64,000 nucleotides of DNA, taken from positions 421,047 through 485,046 of the forward strand of contig JNIN01000002.1 of the NCBI GenBank assembly GCA_000702525.1, given 5' to 3'. Origin of the DNA: Lachnospiraceae bacterium AC2012 (GTDB lineage Bacteria; Bacillota; Clostridia; Lachnospirales; Lachnospiraceae). Numbering within the stretch: the first letter of the stretch is position 1; each line of letters opens with the position of its first letter. Made by a program: the position numbers and the translations under genes. The notes beneath the pieces were generated by a model. It did no database searches and was not told where the DNA came from. It worked only from the letters and a program-made list of their open reading frames with translations. Below are positions 8,453-17,454 of the stretch, piece after piece.

Positions 8453-9490
8453 ATGAAGATTGATATTATTACGGGCCTCTTGGGTTCCGGAAAGACAACC
8501 TTTATCAAGCATTATGTTAGACATCTCGCAGCGAAAGGGCAGAATGTCTGTATTCTCGTTAATGATTATGGAGCCATCAGCGTGGATATGGCGTTCTTAA
8601 ATCATGAAATTGGTGATGTTGCCGATCTGGAAATGGTGACGGCGGGCGATTTTGATTGCTATCTCAGACGTACGAAGACGAAGCTGATCCAGATGGCGAT
8701 GCTCGGTTATGATCGGATTATTGTGGAACCATCCGGGATTTTCGATGCGGATGATTTCTATAATCTTCTCTACGAAGAGCCGCTCGATCGCTGGTATGAG
8801 ATTGGAAATGTAATCTCTCTGGTTGACGCCAATCTTCCGGAATATCTTTCAGAGGACTTGGAATATCTATTGATTGCACAGGCGGCAACCGCTGGTAAGG
8901 TGGTGCTGACAAAGCTGGATACCATGCAAGCTATGGAGCAGTCACAGAATACGGGCTTCGAACAGGTAGCGTTGGAAGAAGTGAAAGAAACCCTAGTTCG
9001 TCACTTGAATCGGGAGAGTGAACATTTCCACTGCGAGCGTCAATTTAAGACATTAGATATTCTGGCGTTTGATTGGAATACGGCGACGGATGCCGAGATG
9101 GAAGCGCTGGAACGAGCTGGATATGTGCGTTATGATCTGGAGAAGCGGCATGTGGAAGAAGAGGGCGATTTTGAAACCATGTTTTATTACACGGTGAAGA
9201 AAAGCTTAGATGGTGTAAAAGAATTAGTGCAGCAGTTGTTTTTGGATGTAAAATATGGCGAGGTGATGCGTGTGAAGGGACTGTTTTGTGATATGGAAAC
9301 AGGAAACTGGTATATGCTCAATGCTACGAAAGAACTGATGGACCTTCGAAATCTCAGTGATGCAGGGGAAGGTGCCACAGATTCGACCATGCGAAAAGAA
9401 GTGATGCTTGTCATTGGAGAAAATCTCCATCATGAGGAAGTAAATCAGGCGTTTGGTGAAACGCGAAAGGTATTGGACTACGAGGTGTAA
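8453..9490 (+). CDS. CobW/COG0523-like GTPase without the CxCC metal motif
   Basis: The 345-residue protein starts MKIDIITGLLGSGKTT (Walker A, residues 8-15). It carries LVNDYGAISVD (switch I), IIVEPSGIFDADDF (Walker B/switch) and VVLTKLD (NKxD-like guanine motif), as in G3E GTPases of the COG0523 group. These normally have a CxCC that binds zinc or another transferred metal. The equivalent region here reads VTAGDFDCYLRR, with only one Cys. The C-terminal domain (about 200-345) is CobW_C-like. Metal chaperoning is the family expectation, but the altered site makes this uncertain. An upstream in-frame GTG at 8447 is an alternative start. Confidence 0.8.
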   Translation: MKIDIITGLLGSGKTTFIKHYVRHLAAKGQNVCILVNDYGAISVDMAFLNHEIGDVADLEMVTAGDFDCYLRRTKTKLIQMAMLGYDRIIVEPSGIFDADDFYNLLYEEPLDRWYEIGNVISLVDANLPEYLSEDLEYLLIAQAATAGKVVLTKLDTMQAMEQSQNTGFEQVALEEVKETLVRHLNRESEHFHCERQFKTLDILAFDWNTATDAEMEALERAGYVRYDLEKRHVEEEGDFETMFYYTVKKSLDGVKELVQQLFLDVKYGEVMRVKGLFCDMETGNWYMLNATKELMDLRNLSDAGEGATDSTMRKEVMLVIGENLHHEEVNQAFGETRKVLDYEV

Positions 9491-9606
9491 GCTTCGTAGT
9501 TCTTTTTTATCGAACGGGTAGTATCATTCTGCACAAAAAGTGGTTACGAAAATTATCGAAAATTTTAGATTGACGATAGTACGAGAGAATGCTATGTTAA
9601 ATATAG

Positions 9607-9618
9607 TTAAACGTTTAA
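9607..9618. promoter_or_regulatory. LacI-type operator O1
   Basis: TTAAACGTTTAA is a perfect 12-bp palindrome with the central CG typical of LacI/GalR sites. It lies 85 bases before the lipoprotein start. Similar sequences occur at 9661 and 11366. Confidence 0.65.
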
Positions 9619-9646
9619 GTGATGGCGCGGCCGGCTGTCACTTAAA
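9614..9646. other. Hairpin overlapping the LacI-type operator
   Basis: TTTAAGTGA (9614-9622) and TCACTTAAA (9638-9646) are perfect 9-bp arms around a GC-rich interior containing GGCCGG. No clear T run follows. It may be the terminator of the GTPase gene or a leader structure of the lipoprotein gene. Confidence 0.5.
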
Positions 9647-9660
9647 ATTTTACCATTCAG

Positions 9661-9674
9661 TTTAAACGATTAAA
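9661..9674. promoter_or_regulatory. LacI-type operator O2
   Basis: TTTAAACGATTAAA is a near-palindrome with central CG, 29 bases upstream of the lipoprotein ATG. It matches the pattern of the sites at 9607 and 11366. Confidence 0.6.
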
Positions 9675-9702
9675 TAAAGGTGTTTATTAGGAGGAGAAGT
9701 TT

Positions 9703-10503
9703 ATGTTTAAGAAAAGATTGGCTACAACACTTGCATTGGCATCGATTATTGTGGGGGCATTTGGATTGACCGCGTGCGGAAGTTCTTCCGGTTCTGCGAG
9801 TGCTGATGCAGCAGAAACTGCTGAGGAGACCACTGGTGAATATACGGTTACGCTTTATGATAGCGATGGTAAGACGGTGTTGGATACTGTAGCGGTTGCA
9901 GCAGGGGAAACAGTAGATTTAGAAGATCCTACAAAAGATGGTTATACATTTATGGGCTGGTATGCAACACCAGAACTTACAAGAGTCTTTGATCCTACAA
10001 AAGCAATTGAGGAAGACACTTCGCTTTATGCAGGATTTGCTCAGTATACCGAAGATACAAGAGATTTCTATATCGTTGGTAGCGGCGAGAGTGAAGTCCT
10101 TGCAGAATCCAATTGGGGTGCGGTAACCGGTGATGCACAGAAGATGACAAAGGAAGACAATGCTGAGGCAAATGTCTATACGATTACGGTGAAGTTGGAA
10201 GAGGGCGATCAGTTCCAGTTTGCTATGGATGGCAGTTGGGGTGATCAGCGTGGATATGGATATTTAGCTACAACCGAGCAGGATGGAACAACATATTTCA
10301 AAAATTCCGGCTCTCTTGGAGATGCAGCAGTAAAGAAGTCTAATATTGAAGTGGCTGTAGCAGGTACGTATACCTTTACATTAACAACGTATCCTTCTGA
10401 AGATGTATATGATACCGAGGATGAGTATTATACAGAAGAGACAAAAGAAAACTTCAATATGAATCCTTATGACACGATTACATTTACTTATGATGGTGAA
10501 TAG
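9703..10503 (+). CDS. Surface lipoprotein, probable starch/maltodextrin binding
   Basis: The 266-residue protein has a lipoprotein signal with lipobox LTAC (Cys about 25) and then a Ser/Ala-rich tether. Residues about 48-112 contain a Listeria-Bacteroides (InlB B-repeat) module ending YTFMGWYATPELTRVF and TSLYAGF. Residues about 117-230 form a beta-rich module with DFYIVGSGE and aromatic/Gly stretches (MDGSWGDQRGYGYL) resembling SusE/SusF-like starch-binding domains. It sits next to LacI, GH13 and MalEFG genes and has two LacI-type operators in front. I infer glycan capture at the cell surface. The binding-domain assignment is by resemblance only. Confidence 0.75.
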   Translation: MFKKRLATTLALASIIVGAFGLTACGSSSGSASADAAETAEETTGEYTVTLYDSDGKTVLDTVAVAAGETVDLEDPTKDGYTFMGWYATPELTRVFDPTKAIEEDTSLYAGFAQYTEDTRDFYIVGSGESEVLAESNWGAVTGDAQKMTKEDNAEANVYTITVKLEEGDQFQFAMDGSWGDQRGYGYLATTEQDGTTYFKNSGSLGDAAVKKSNIEVAVAGTYTFTLTTYPSEDVYDTEDEYYTEETKENFNMNPYDTITFTYDGE

Positions 10504-10507
10504 AAAA

Positions 10508-10533
10508 AACGCCGTAGATCCTTCTACGGCGTT
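10508..10533 (-). terminator. Terminator of the LacI gene
   Basis: AACGCCGTAGA (10508-10518) and TCTACGGCGTT (10523-10533) form an 11-bp stem with loop TCCT. On the minus strand it is followed by six T, so it mainly ends the LacI transcript. It lies just after the lipoprotein gene and may serve both. Confidence 0.88.
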
Positions 10534-10542
10534 CAGATAACC

Positions 10543-11343
10543 TTAGATTCGCACATCGTGCTGGTCTATCGGTGTACGGGCCAGGGCTGCTTCGATACAT
10601 TCGTGAACCTTGGTCAATTTTCCTTTTGTTATTGCTGGTACGTAACAAACATGATTGTCATTTTTCAACAGCTCATAAAGCGTATGGTCAGTGACAAGAA
10701 TGTTCCCTCCTGTTAAGGATTTGATATCATCAAATGAGGTTACTAATATAACCTTTGATAAGGATTCTTGGTACAGATTGATTTTTTCTTCATTTTGCGT
10801 TCCCAGCATGACATAAGAATAAGAATCCCCTTTGAAAAAAGCATTGGCCTCATCGATGAGACGCTTTGGATTCGAGTTGATCTGGAAGAAAAGTGGATCG
10901 TCGATGACGCAATCCAATGCGACTAATGGGATGAAATTGTTATCACCAAGTTTATGGAAACTCTTCTTACTTGTGTTATAGCAGATGATGGCATCCGCCT
11001 GGTCACATTTCTCAAGAGCAGTGTCACTTAGAAGGATAATCTCATACTGGTTTTCATGGAAATAAGTCGTCAGCGCGTTTAAGATATACATCTGTTCTGC
11101 ATGACAAAGGATGGAATCGGATGGCTCCATATAGATGGCAAGTAAGCTCTTTCTGTTTGCAGCAAGAGCCTTGGCAGCCTGATTTGGAGTGTAGTCCAAG
11201 AGGTTAATTACCTGAAGTACTTTCTTTCGGGTTTCCTCAGAAATCTTGATATCCGTTCGGTTATTTATGACATAGGAAACGGTAGCGGTAGAAACACCTG
11301 CTTCGCGGGCAACGTCCTTGATTGTGATCTTGTTGCGTGACAT
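10543..11343 (-). CDS. Short LacI family repressor
   Basis: The 266-residue protein starts MSRNKITIKDVAREAGVS, a classical LacI helix-turn-helix (residues 4-50), followed by the hinge NQAAKALAANRKS. The ATG at 11343 has ATGGAGG upstream on its strand; a longer frame to 11379 would overlap the putative operator and is rejected. LacI proteins are usually 330-345 residues, so the sensor domain is about 70 residues short and its second lobe looks reduced. It probably represses the adjacent maltodextrin genes. The inducer is likely a maltooligosaccharide, an inference from context. The short sensor may have altered ligand binding. Confidence 0.85.
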   Translation of the reverse strand: MSRNKITIKDVAREAGVSTATVSYVINNRTDIKISEETRKKVLQVINLLDYTPNQAAKALAANRKSLLAIYMEPSDSILCHAEQMYILNALTTYFHENQYEIILLSDTALEKCDQADAIICYNTSKKSFHKLGDNNFIPLVALDCVIDDPLFFQINSNPKRLIDEANAFFKGDSYSYVMLGTQNEEKINLYQESLSKVILVTSFDDIKSLTGGNILVTDHTLYELLKNDNHVCYVPAITKGKLTKVHECIEAALARTPIDQHDVRI

Positions 11344-11365
11344 AAGTACCTCCATAAATTTATTA

Positions 11366-11379
11366 TTTAAACGCTTCAA
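11366..11379. promoter_or_regulatory. LacI-type operator O3
   Basis: TTTAAACGCTTCAA shares TTTAAACG with the two sites at 9607-9674. It lies 23 bases before the LacI start and in the divergent region facing the GH13 gene, so it could control both. Confidence 0.55.
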
Positions 11380-11386
11380 TAATTCT

Positions 11387-11398
11387 GATAATATTATC
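11387..11398. promoter_or_regulatory. AT-rich palindrome in the divergent LacI/GH13 region
   Basis: GATAATATTATC is a perfect 12-bp palindrome. Wider arms AATAATTC (11378-11385) and GAATTATT (11432-11439) surround it. Its role is unknown. Confidence 0.35.
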
Positions 11399-11498
11399 TA
11401 GTGAGATAAATTATTTGTCAATGAATATCGAGAATTATTATAGCGCTTTTTTGCACAGAAGAGAAACTACAGAAATGAAATAAAGGTTGGAACAGAAG

Positions 11499-13157
11499 AT
11501 GAATCAATATGCTTTATTACATACGCCTGACTCCAGATATTGTTTTGCAGTTGGGAAGAATGAGATTGTTATTCGTCTGAGAGCAGCAAAAGAGGACGAG
11601 AATATGCGAGTGTTTCTCGTATATGGGCCAAAATATCAGTTCCAGGTCGAACAGCTGGAAGTGGAGATGACGGCGCATTACGAGGACAATTTATACAAAT
11701 ACTATGAAAAAAGACTACAACTTGACGATGTCAGATTGGCATATATATTTCGAATCGAAGAGGACGGAGAGAAGTACTATTATAGCGAAGATGGATTGAC
11801 GAAAGAGTATTCCTTTCCGGAAGCTTTCTATAATTTCTTCCAGATGCCTTATATCAATGAAAATGATCGGATTGAGACGGTAGATTGGATGCGAGGAGCG
11901 ATATTCTATCAGATTTTTGTCGATCGTTTTCGTGTGGGAAATACAGACAAGGATATCTCCTACGTGAATATGCGCTGGGGTGAGAAGCCAACCCCAAAGA
12001 GTTTTGCGGGCGGTGATATCCGAGGAATTATAGAGAAATTGGATTATCTTGAAGATTTGGGTGTGAATGCGATTTATTTAACACCGATTTTTCTTTCGAA
12101 GTCGAACCACAAGTATGATATCGAGGATTATAAGAAGATTGATCCAATGTTTGGAACGCTAGATGATTTTAAAGAGCTGGTAGAAAATGCACATGCGAGA
12201 AATATGAAGATTGTACTGGATGCTGTTTTTAATCACTGCAGTATGAAGATGGACAAATTCCAGGATGTCCTGCAGAAAGGACGATTGTCGAAGTATTATG
12301 ATTGGTTTTTGATTCATGGTGACAAGCCGGATCCGGAGAAGATGAATTATGAATGCTTCGCTGCCTGCAATTATATGCCAAAGCTCAATACGGCGAATGA
12401 AGAAGTGCAGGAATTCCTCTTGGATATCGCATTGTACTGGATTCGAGAGGCAGATATTGATGGTTGGAGACTAGACGTTTCCGATGAAGTATCGCATGAC
12501 TTCTGGCGTAGATTTCGTCGTGAGGTGAAAGCACAGAAGGAAGATTGCGTGATTATTGGAGAGAATTGGCATGATGCCTATTCTTATCTGATGGGGGATC
12601 AGTATGACAGCATTATGAATTACGCATTTACGAAGGCTTGCTTGGATTATTTCGCCAGAGGGAATTTTCATGCGAAAGAGATGGCGGAGAAATTGAACGC
12701 GATTTTAATGAGAAATACTGCGCCGGTAAACCATATGATGCTAAATCTTTTGGATTCGCATGATACGCACCGTTTCTATACAGAGGTGGGTAAAGATAAG
12801 AAAAAGTTGCTCTGCGCACTAGCGCTTGAGATTGTCTATCCGGGTGCAACCTGCTTGTATTACGGTACGGAGATCTGTATGGAAGGTGGCTATGATCCAG
12901 ATTCGAGAAGGTGCTTCAACTGGAATCACGAAGAATGGGATATGGATTTCTTCCACGAGGTGCAGGAGCTATTGAAACTGAAGAAGAAGGATATCTTGCG
13001 GTACGGTATCGTAAGGGTTTCTGCAAATGAGGATGTCCTATGTATTGAAAGAAGGCTTGATCGTACACGTTTTATCCTGAAGATAAATCTTTCTGAGCAG
13101 GAGTGCGATGGGGTAGAGCCGGAAGGTTATAAGGTGATTGAGGAGGTTATGTCATGA
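11499..13157 (+). CDS. GH13 neopullulanase/cyclomaltodextrinase-like amylase
   Basis: The 552-residue protein has an N-terminal beta domain (about 1-125, CBM34-like). A catalytic barrel follows, starting AIFYQIFVDRFRVGN with FAGGDIRGIIEKLDYL. The catalytic triad is D326 (GWRLDVSDE), E355 (IIGENWHD) and D422 (LLDSHDTHR). This layout fits GH13 subfamily 20, which cleaves cyclodextrins, pullulan and maltooligosaccharides. There is no signal peptide, so it acts in the cytoplasm on imported dextrins. A TTG at 11487 is an alternative start, but it touches the AAAGG, so the ATG is preferred. It overlaps the MalE start by four bases (ATGA). Confidence 0.92.
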   Translation: MNQYALLHTPDSRYCFAVGKNEIVIRLRAAKEDENMRVFLVYGPKYQFQVEQLEVEMTAHYEDNLYKYYEKRLQLDDVRLAYIFRIEEDGEKYYYSEDGLTKEYSFPEAFYNFFQMPYINENDRIETVDWMRGAIFYQIFVDRFRVGNTDKDISYVNMRWGEKPTPKSFAGGDIRGIIEKLDYLEDLGVNAIYLTPIFLSKSNHKYDIEDYKKIDPMFGTLDDFKELVENAHARNMKIVLDAVFNHCSMKMDKFQDVLQKGRLSKYYDWFLIHGDKPDPEKMNYECFAACNYMPKLNTANEEVQEFLLDIALYWIREADIDGWRLDVSDEVSHDFWRRFRREVKAQKEDCVIIGENWHDAYSYLMGDQYDSIMNYAFTKACLDYFARGNFHAKEMAEKLNAILMRNTAPVNHMMLNLLDSHDTHRFYTEVGKDKKKLLCALALEIVYPGATCLYYGTEICMEGGYDPDSRRCFNWNHEEWDMDFFHEVQELLKLKKKDILRYGIVRVSANEDVLCIERRLDRTRFILKINLSEQECDGVEPEGYKVIEEVMS

Positions 13158-14617
13158 GGAAAAAGTTAGTTGCGATGATGCTTCTTGCATGTACGGTTTT
13201 TACAGCAACAGCATGTGGAAATGCATCGGATTCAGCATCTGCAAGTGAGAGCCATTCGTCTACTACGGGCTCTGCATTATTTACAGGGGAATTAGAGAAA
13301 AATGTTACCATACAGGTTCTGGAAAATGATACGGCGATATCGGAGGGATATTTCCAGGAATTGATTGATGCATTTAATGAAGCTTATAAGGATCAGGGAA
13401 TTCAGGCAGTAGATGCGAATATGGATCAGTATCTGGACCTTGCGAATGATGGCCCTTATGGTTATGGACCGGATGTGTTATATCAGGCAAATGACGTGAT
13501 TATGCAGTATGCGGAAGGCAAACATATTCTCCCGCTTCCAGCGGAAGATTTGGATTGTTATGACCAGATTCCGGAATCTGCCTGGGAAGCTTATCAGACC
13601 GAGGTAGATGGAACGACGTATACCTGTGGTGTGCCGGTAAATGTGCAGGCGCCAATGCTGTATTACCGCAAGGATTTACTTCCAGAGGACTGGGAGACCA
13701 CTTGGGATGAGGATTCCAATGGTGTTCCGGATATGGTGGAGTCCTGGAGCAAGATGTATGAATATTCTGCTTTGAGACATACAGAAGACAGTTCAAAATA
13801 CGGCTATATGAAGTCTTTGAATGATATGTATTTCTCTAGCGGTTTCTTATTCTCCTATGGAGCTTATATCTTTGGCGAGAATAATACAGATCCATCGGAT
13901 ATCGGATTTGCAGCAGGGGAAGCAGAAAAGGGCGCACAGGTACTTAGCCAGCTGGCATCTGTGATGAATGAGGATTGTATTGATGATACGATTACTACAA
14001 ATGCCTATAGTAAACTCGGAGATGGCACTTATTTTGCAACCATTTCTACTCCAGATGTGTATACAACGTTCTTAGAAGAACTGGAAAAGTCATACGAGGA
14101 ACAGGGAATGACAGAGGATGAGGCCGAAACTTTGGCTGAGGAGAATCTGGTTATGACATCTCTTCCAGCGCTTCCAGCCAGTGGTGATCTCACCGATGGA
14201 ACAACAGAAACTGTGGATTCTATGAGTATGGGTGGCGTGAATGGTTATGCGATTAGTTCCTATACAGAGGCGCCAAATGCCTGCCTGGAATTCGTAAAAT
14301 TTGCAACCAGCTATGACATGATTAAGACACGTGCAGAGATGCTTGGCATTGCACCTGCAAGAGAAGATGTTGCCGAAGAAGTTGGCGGAACATCAAAGCA
14401 GATTTATGAGAATCTCGACAAGGGCAATATTATCCTGATGCCATCTATCACAGAAGTTTCTCAGATTTGGACACCTGGTCAGACATTCTTTATCGACCTG
14501 GCAAAGGATGCGTATCGACCAGAGGCAGAGAAGAAATACACGGATCTGGCCTCATTAAAAGAGGGACTTACTGACATGAGTAATCAGATTCATGAGGCAA
14601 TCACGACATTACAGTAG
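13154..14617 (+). CDS. malE: Maltodextrin ABC transporter substrate-binding lipoprotein
   Basis: The 487-residue protein has a lipoprotein signal ending TATAC (Cys 21) and a Ser/Ala/Gly-rich tether. The rest is a family 1 extracellular solute-binding fold with GPDVLYQANDVIMQYAEG, YTCGVPVNVQAPMLYYRKD and a late GGVNGYAISSYTEAPNACLEF segment. An acidic helix near 320-340 (DEAETLAEENL) is an insertion. AGGAGG lies eight bases before the ATG, which overlaps the GH13 stop. It should deliver maltodextrins to the MalF/MalG permeases encoded next. Exact sugar specificity is inferred from neighbours. Confidence 0.9.
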   Translation: MRKKLVAMMLLACTVFTATACGNASDSASASESHSSTTGSALFTGELEKNVTIQVLENDTAISEGYFQELIDAFNEAYKDQGIQAVDANMDQYLDLANDGPYGYGPDVLYQANDVIMQYAEGKHILPLPAEDLDCYDQIPESAWEAYQTEVDGTTYTCGVPVNVQAPMLYYRKDLLPEDWETTWDEDSNGVPDMVESWSKMYEYSALRHTEDSSKYGYMKSLNDMYFSSGFLFSYGAYIFGENNTDPSDIGFAAGEAEKGAQVLSQLASVMNEDCIDDTITTNAYSKLGDGTYFATISTPDVYTTFLEELEKSYEEQGMTEDEAETLAEENLVMTSLPALPASGDLTDGTTETVDSMSMGGVNGYAISSYTEAPNACLEFVKFATSYDMIKTRAEMLGIAPAREDVAEEVGGTSKQIYENLDKGNIILMPSITEVSQIWTPGQTFFIDLAKDAYRPEAEKKYTDLASLKEGLTDMSNQIHEAITTLQ

Positions 14618-14629
14618 AAGGCGCAAGAT

Positions 14630-15949
14630 ATGAAAAATACGATGGAAAAGATAAAAGATTTTTTTAGAAATGCAACCGCTCCGGTGAAATTATCCATGCT
14701 CCTGATGGGGGCGGGTCATTTCCGGTATGGTTGCTTCGGCAAGGGCCTTATTTATTTGGGAATCGAGATCGCTATGATTCTCTACCTGATTCGTAGAGGA
14801 TTCAATGATATCCTTGGATTTTTTACGCTTGGTACCGTTCATGCCGATGCATGGGCTGGCGTGGAAGGCGATAATTCGGTGGTCATGCTGATAATGGGTA
14901 TCTTTGCATGGATTGTAGTCGCTTCATTTCTGTATTTATATGTGCAGAATATTAAGGGCGCCTACTATATGCAATATTGCAGTGAGCATGGCATTCCAAA
15001 GAAGACGATAAAGCAGGAATTGGCGGATTTATTGGATCGAAAATTTTACGTTTTGGTTCTTTCCCTTCCGGTCATTGGCGTATGTATTTTTAATGTCCTC
15101 CCAATCATCTTCATGATTTTAATTGCATTCACAAATTACGGTGGCAGTGTTGTGCCACCGGAGCTTGTGGATTGGGTCGGATTTGATAACTTTAAGAAAC
15201 TGATGGTACTTTCAAAATTCGGTCCAACATTTGTGAAGATTCTGGGCTGGAATTTACTCTGGGCCGTACTTTCCACCACCTTGAATTATTTCGCAGGTCT
15301 GGGATTGGCACTCCTACTCAATAAGGAATGTGTCAGAGGGAAGGCATTCTGGAGAGCGTTCCCGATCCTTGCCTATGCGATTCCTGGTTTTATTACCTTA
15401 CTTGCTTTTAAGTTTATGTTCTCCTATGGAGGACCGATTAACCAGATGATTGTTGGAAATGGTGGCGTAGCCATTGGATTTTTAGATCTGGATGCAAAAT
15501 GGAGTGCCCGTTTGATTGGTTTGTTAGTGAATTGCTGGATTAGCGTTCCTTCGATTATGTTGTTGGCAACGGGGCATCTATCAAACCGTGATATGTCACT
15601 TTATGAGGCGGCGAAGATTGATGGCGCGGGCCCGATGGCACAGTTCTGGAAATTGACGATGCCATTTATGCTTTTTGCAACGATGCCGGTATTACTGGGA
15701 CAATTTATCGGTAATTTTAATAATTTTGGTATTTTCTATTTCCTGCGAGGTGGACTCTATATGGATGGATATTTCCTTGCGAGTGATACGGATTTACTAA
15801 TTAACTGGTTATATAATCTGTCCATTGATAACAATTATTACTGCATAGGTGCGGCGATAAGTTTGATTATCTTCTTGATTACATCTGTGATTTCTCTGAT
15901 TGTTTATGTGAAATCACCATCTTATAGAGAGGAGGATACGTTCCAGTGA
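14630..15949 (+). CDS. malF: Maltodextrin ABC transporter permease, MalF type
   Basis: The 439-residue protein has about eight membrane segments. Two lie in an N-terminal extension (residues about 30-110), as in Gram-positive MalF proteins. The EAA loop that docks the ATPase reads EAAKIDGAGPMAQFWKLTMP. It forms the import channel with MalG. The gene starts 12 bases after malE and overlaps malG by four bases. No ATPase gene is nearby, so a shared MsmX-type ATPase elsewhere probably energises the system. Confidence 0.93.
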   Translation: MKNTMEKIKDFFRNATAPVKLSMLLMGAGHFRYGCFGKGLIYLGIEIAMILYLIRRGFNDILGFFTLGTVHADAWAGVEGDNSVVMLIMGIFAWIVVASFLYLYVQNIKGAYYMQYCSEHGIPKKTIKQELADLLDRKFYVLVLSLPVIGVCIFNVLPIIFMILIAFTNYGGSVVPPELVDWVGFDNFKKLMVLSKFGPTFVKILGWNLLWAVLSTTLNYFAGLGLALLLNKECVRGKAFWRAFPILAYAIPGFITLLAFKFMFSYGGPINQMIVGNGGVAIGFLDLDAKWSARLIGLLVNCWISVPSIMLLATGHLSNRDMSLYEAAKIDGAGPMAQFWKLTMPFMLFATMPVLLGQFIGNFNNFGIFYFLRGGLYMDGYFLASDTDLLINWLYNLSIDNNYYCIGAAISLIIFLITSVISLIVYVKSPSYREEDTFQ

Positions 15950-16785
15950 TGAAATCTAAGAAATTTACAAAACATTTGGATACCGGTATGACGTATGTGA
16001 TTTTACTTCTGGTAGCGTTTGTTTTCTTCTTTCCTTGTTTATGGTTGATTTTGGCATCACTTTCTAAATCCGGAAGTATTTATTCCTTTGATGGATTTTT
16101 CCCGAAGTCCTTTAGCATGGATACCTTCAAGAAATTATTTACAGATACCACGATGTATAACTATCCAAGATGGTTTCGAAATACGCTTTTTGTAGCGACG
16201 GGTAGTTGCCTGCTTGGAACATTTCTTACGATACTGACAGCTTATACGATGTCTCGTTTTGAATTTCGAATGAGAAAACCGATGATGAAAGCGACGATGG
16301 TACTTGGAATGTTTCCATCCTTCATGGGAATGACAGCGGTATATCTGTTAATGACGCAGTTTGGTTTGATTAATCAATTGTGGGGCTTGGTTTTAATCTA
16401 TGCAGCAGGTGCTCCGATGGGATATCTGACACAGAAGGGATTTTTTGATACGATTCCAAAGGCAATTGATGAAGCGGCGAAGATTGATGGCGCGACAAAT
16501 TTTCAAATATTTACGAAGATCAATCTTCCACTGGCAAAGCCTATGATCGTTTATACGGCGCTTACGTCCTTTACATGGCCTTGGAGCGACTTTATCCTGC
16601 CGAAGTTATTACTGAAGGAGAAAGATCTCTATACGGTCGCTGTAGGGCTTATGAGCTTGGATGAGACAGAGTTTGCAAGATTTGCAGCAGGTAGTGTGTT
16701 TATTGCACTCCCGATTGTAATTTTGTATTTCTGTCTTGTGAAGAATATGGTAAATGGTATTGCAGCAGGTGCGGTAAAGGGCTGA
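15946..16785 (+). CDS. malG: Maltodextrin ABC transporter permease, MalG type
   Basis: The 279-residue protein has six membrane segments and the EAA loop EAAKIDGATNFQIFTKINLP near residues 180-200. The C-terminus NGIAAGAVKG is typical of MalG. GGAGG lies 10 bases before a GTG at 15946 and 13 before an ATG at 15949; either start is possible. It pairs with the MalF gene just upstream. Confidence 0.93.
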   Translation: MMKSKKFTKHLDTGMTYVILLLVAFVFFFPCLWLILASLSKSGSIYSFDGFFPKSFSMDTFKKLFTDTTMYNYPRWFRNTLFVATGSCLLGTFLTILTAYTMSRFEFRMRKPMMKATMVLGMFPSFMGMTAVYLLMTQFGLINQLWGLVLIYAAGAPMGYLTQKGFFDTIPKAIDEAAKIDGATNFQIFTKINLPLAKPMIVYTALTSFTWPWSDFILPKLLLKEKDLYTVAVGLMSLDETEFARFAAGSVFIALPIVILYFCLVKNMVNGIAAGAVKG

Positions 16786-16919
16786 TGCTACGAAAATAAC
16801 ATGGAAAATTCATGGTTTGTTCACATTCTAGATGGGGCGCATACGATATTATTGTAGTAACGATTGATTCTGGACAAAAATGGTTGAGGAAATCATCTTT
16901 GAAAGGAAATGACTAGAAT

Positions 16920-17282
16920 ATGGCGAATAAACCAACCGAGTATAATCGACAGAGGATTGCGAAAGTAATTGAGTATATTGAAGAACATTATACTGAGCGC
17001 ATATCCCAGCAAGAGGTAGCACAGCATTTTGGATTTACAAAAGAATATTTCGCAAGAGTGTTTCATAATACGACGGGTAAAACCTTTATGGAATATGTGA
17101 ATGATTATCGATTGGATGCAGCAAAAGAGTTACTTTCAAATACGGATCAAAAAGTAATGGATATCGGGGAAGCATGTGGATTTGCCGATACTAGAGGCTT
17201 TATCAATGCATTCCAGAGGTATTATGAAGTGACGCCGCTGCAATATCGTAAGAATGTTCGCAAGGGGTCAAGTGCGTCATAA
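16920..17282 (+). CDS. Stand-alone AraC-type DNA-binding protein
   Basis: The 120-residue protein is almost only the two helix-turn-helix units of AraC/XylS: ISQQEVAQHFGFTKEYFARVF followed by DIGEACGFADTRGFINAFQRY. No sensor domain is present, so it resembles SoxS/MarA-sized regulators. It lies 134 bases after malG and ends in a strong terminator, and may tune the maltodextrin genes. The target is unknown. Confidence 0.88.
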   Translation: MANKPTEYNRQRIAKVIEYIEEHYTERISQQEVAQHFGFTKEYFARVFHNTTGKTFMEYVNDYRLDAAKELLSNTDQKVMDIGEACGFADTRGFINAFQRYYEVTPLQYRKNVRKGSSAS

Positions 17283-17305
17283 GAAACAACATATTGGGAA
17301 ATTAT

Positions 17306-17343
17306 AGAAACAGTAGTCTGTATCGGGCTACTGTTTCTTTTTT
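17306..17343 (+). terminator. Terminator of the AraC gene
   Basis: AGAAACAGTAG (17306-17316) pairs with CTACTGTTTCT (17328-17338), followed by T residues. Confidence 0.88.
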
Positions 17344-17360
17344 ACCCTGTAGAGGGCGGC

Positions 17361-17439
17361 GTGCAGTAGTTGGTGTCTTATAGATGATAGATTTTTGTGG
17401 ATGGTGGTGTGCTGTAGTTGGTGTCCTATAGATGATAGT
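17361..17439. repeat. Imperfect 48-bp tandem repeat, two units
   Basis: GTGCAGTAGTTGGTGTC at 17361 recurs as GTGCTGTAGTTGGTGTC at 17409. In both copies TATAGATGATAG follows after a further one or two bases. There are only two units. It forms the left flank of the folded element at 17455-17677. Confidence 0.75.
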
Positions 17440-17454
17440 TTCCTGTGGATTGCT

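Noticed and set aside
17361..17439. Possible CRISPR array
   Set aside because: There are only two 48-bp units in direct succession without spacers, and no cas genes.
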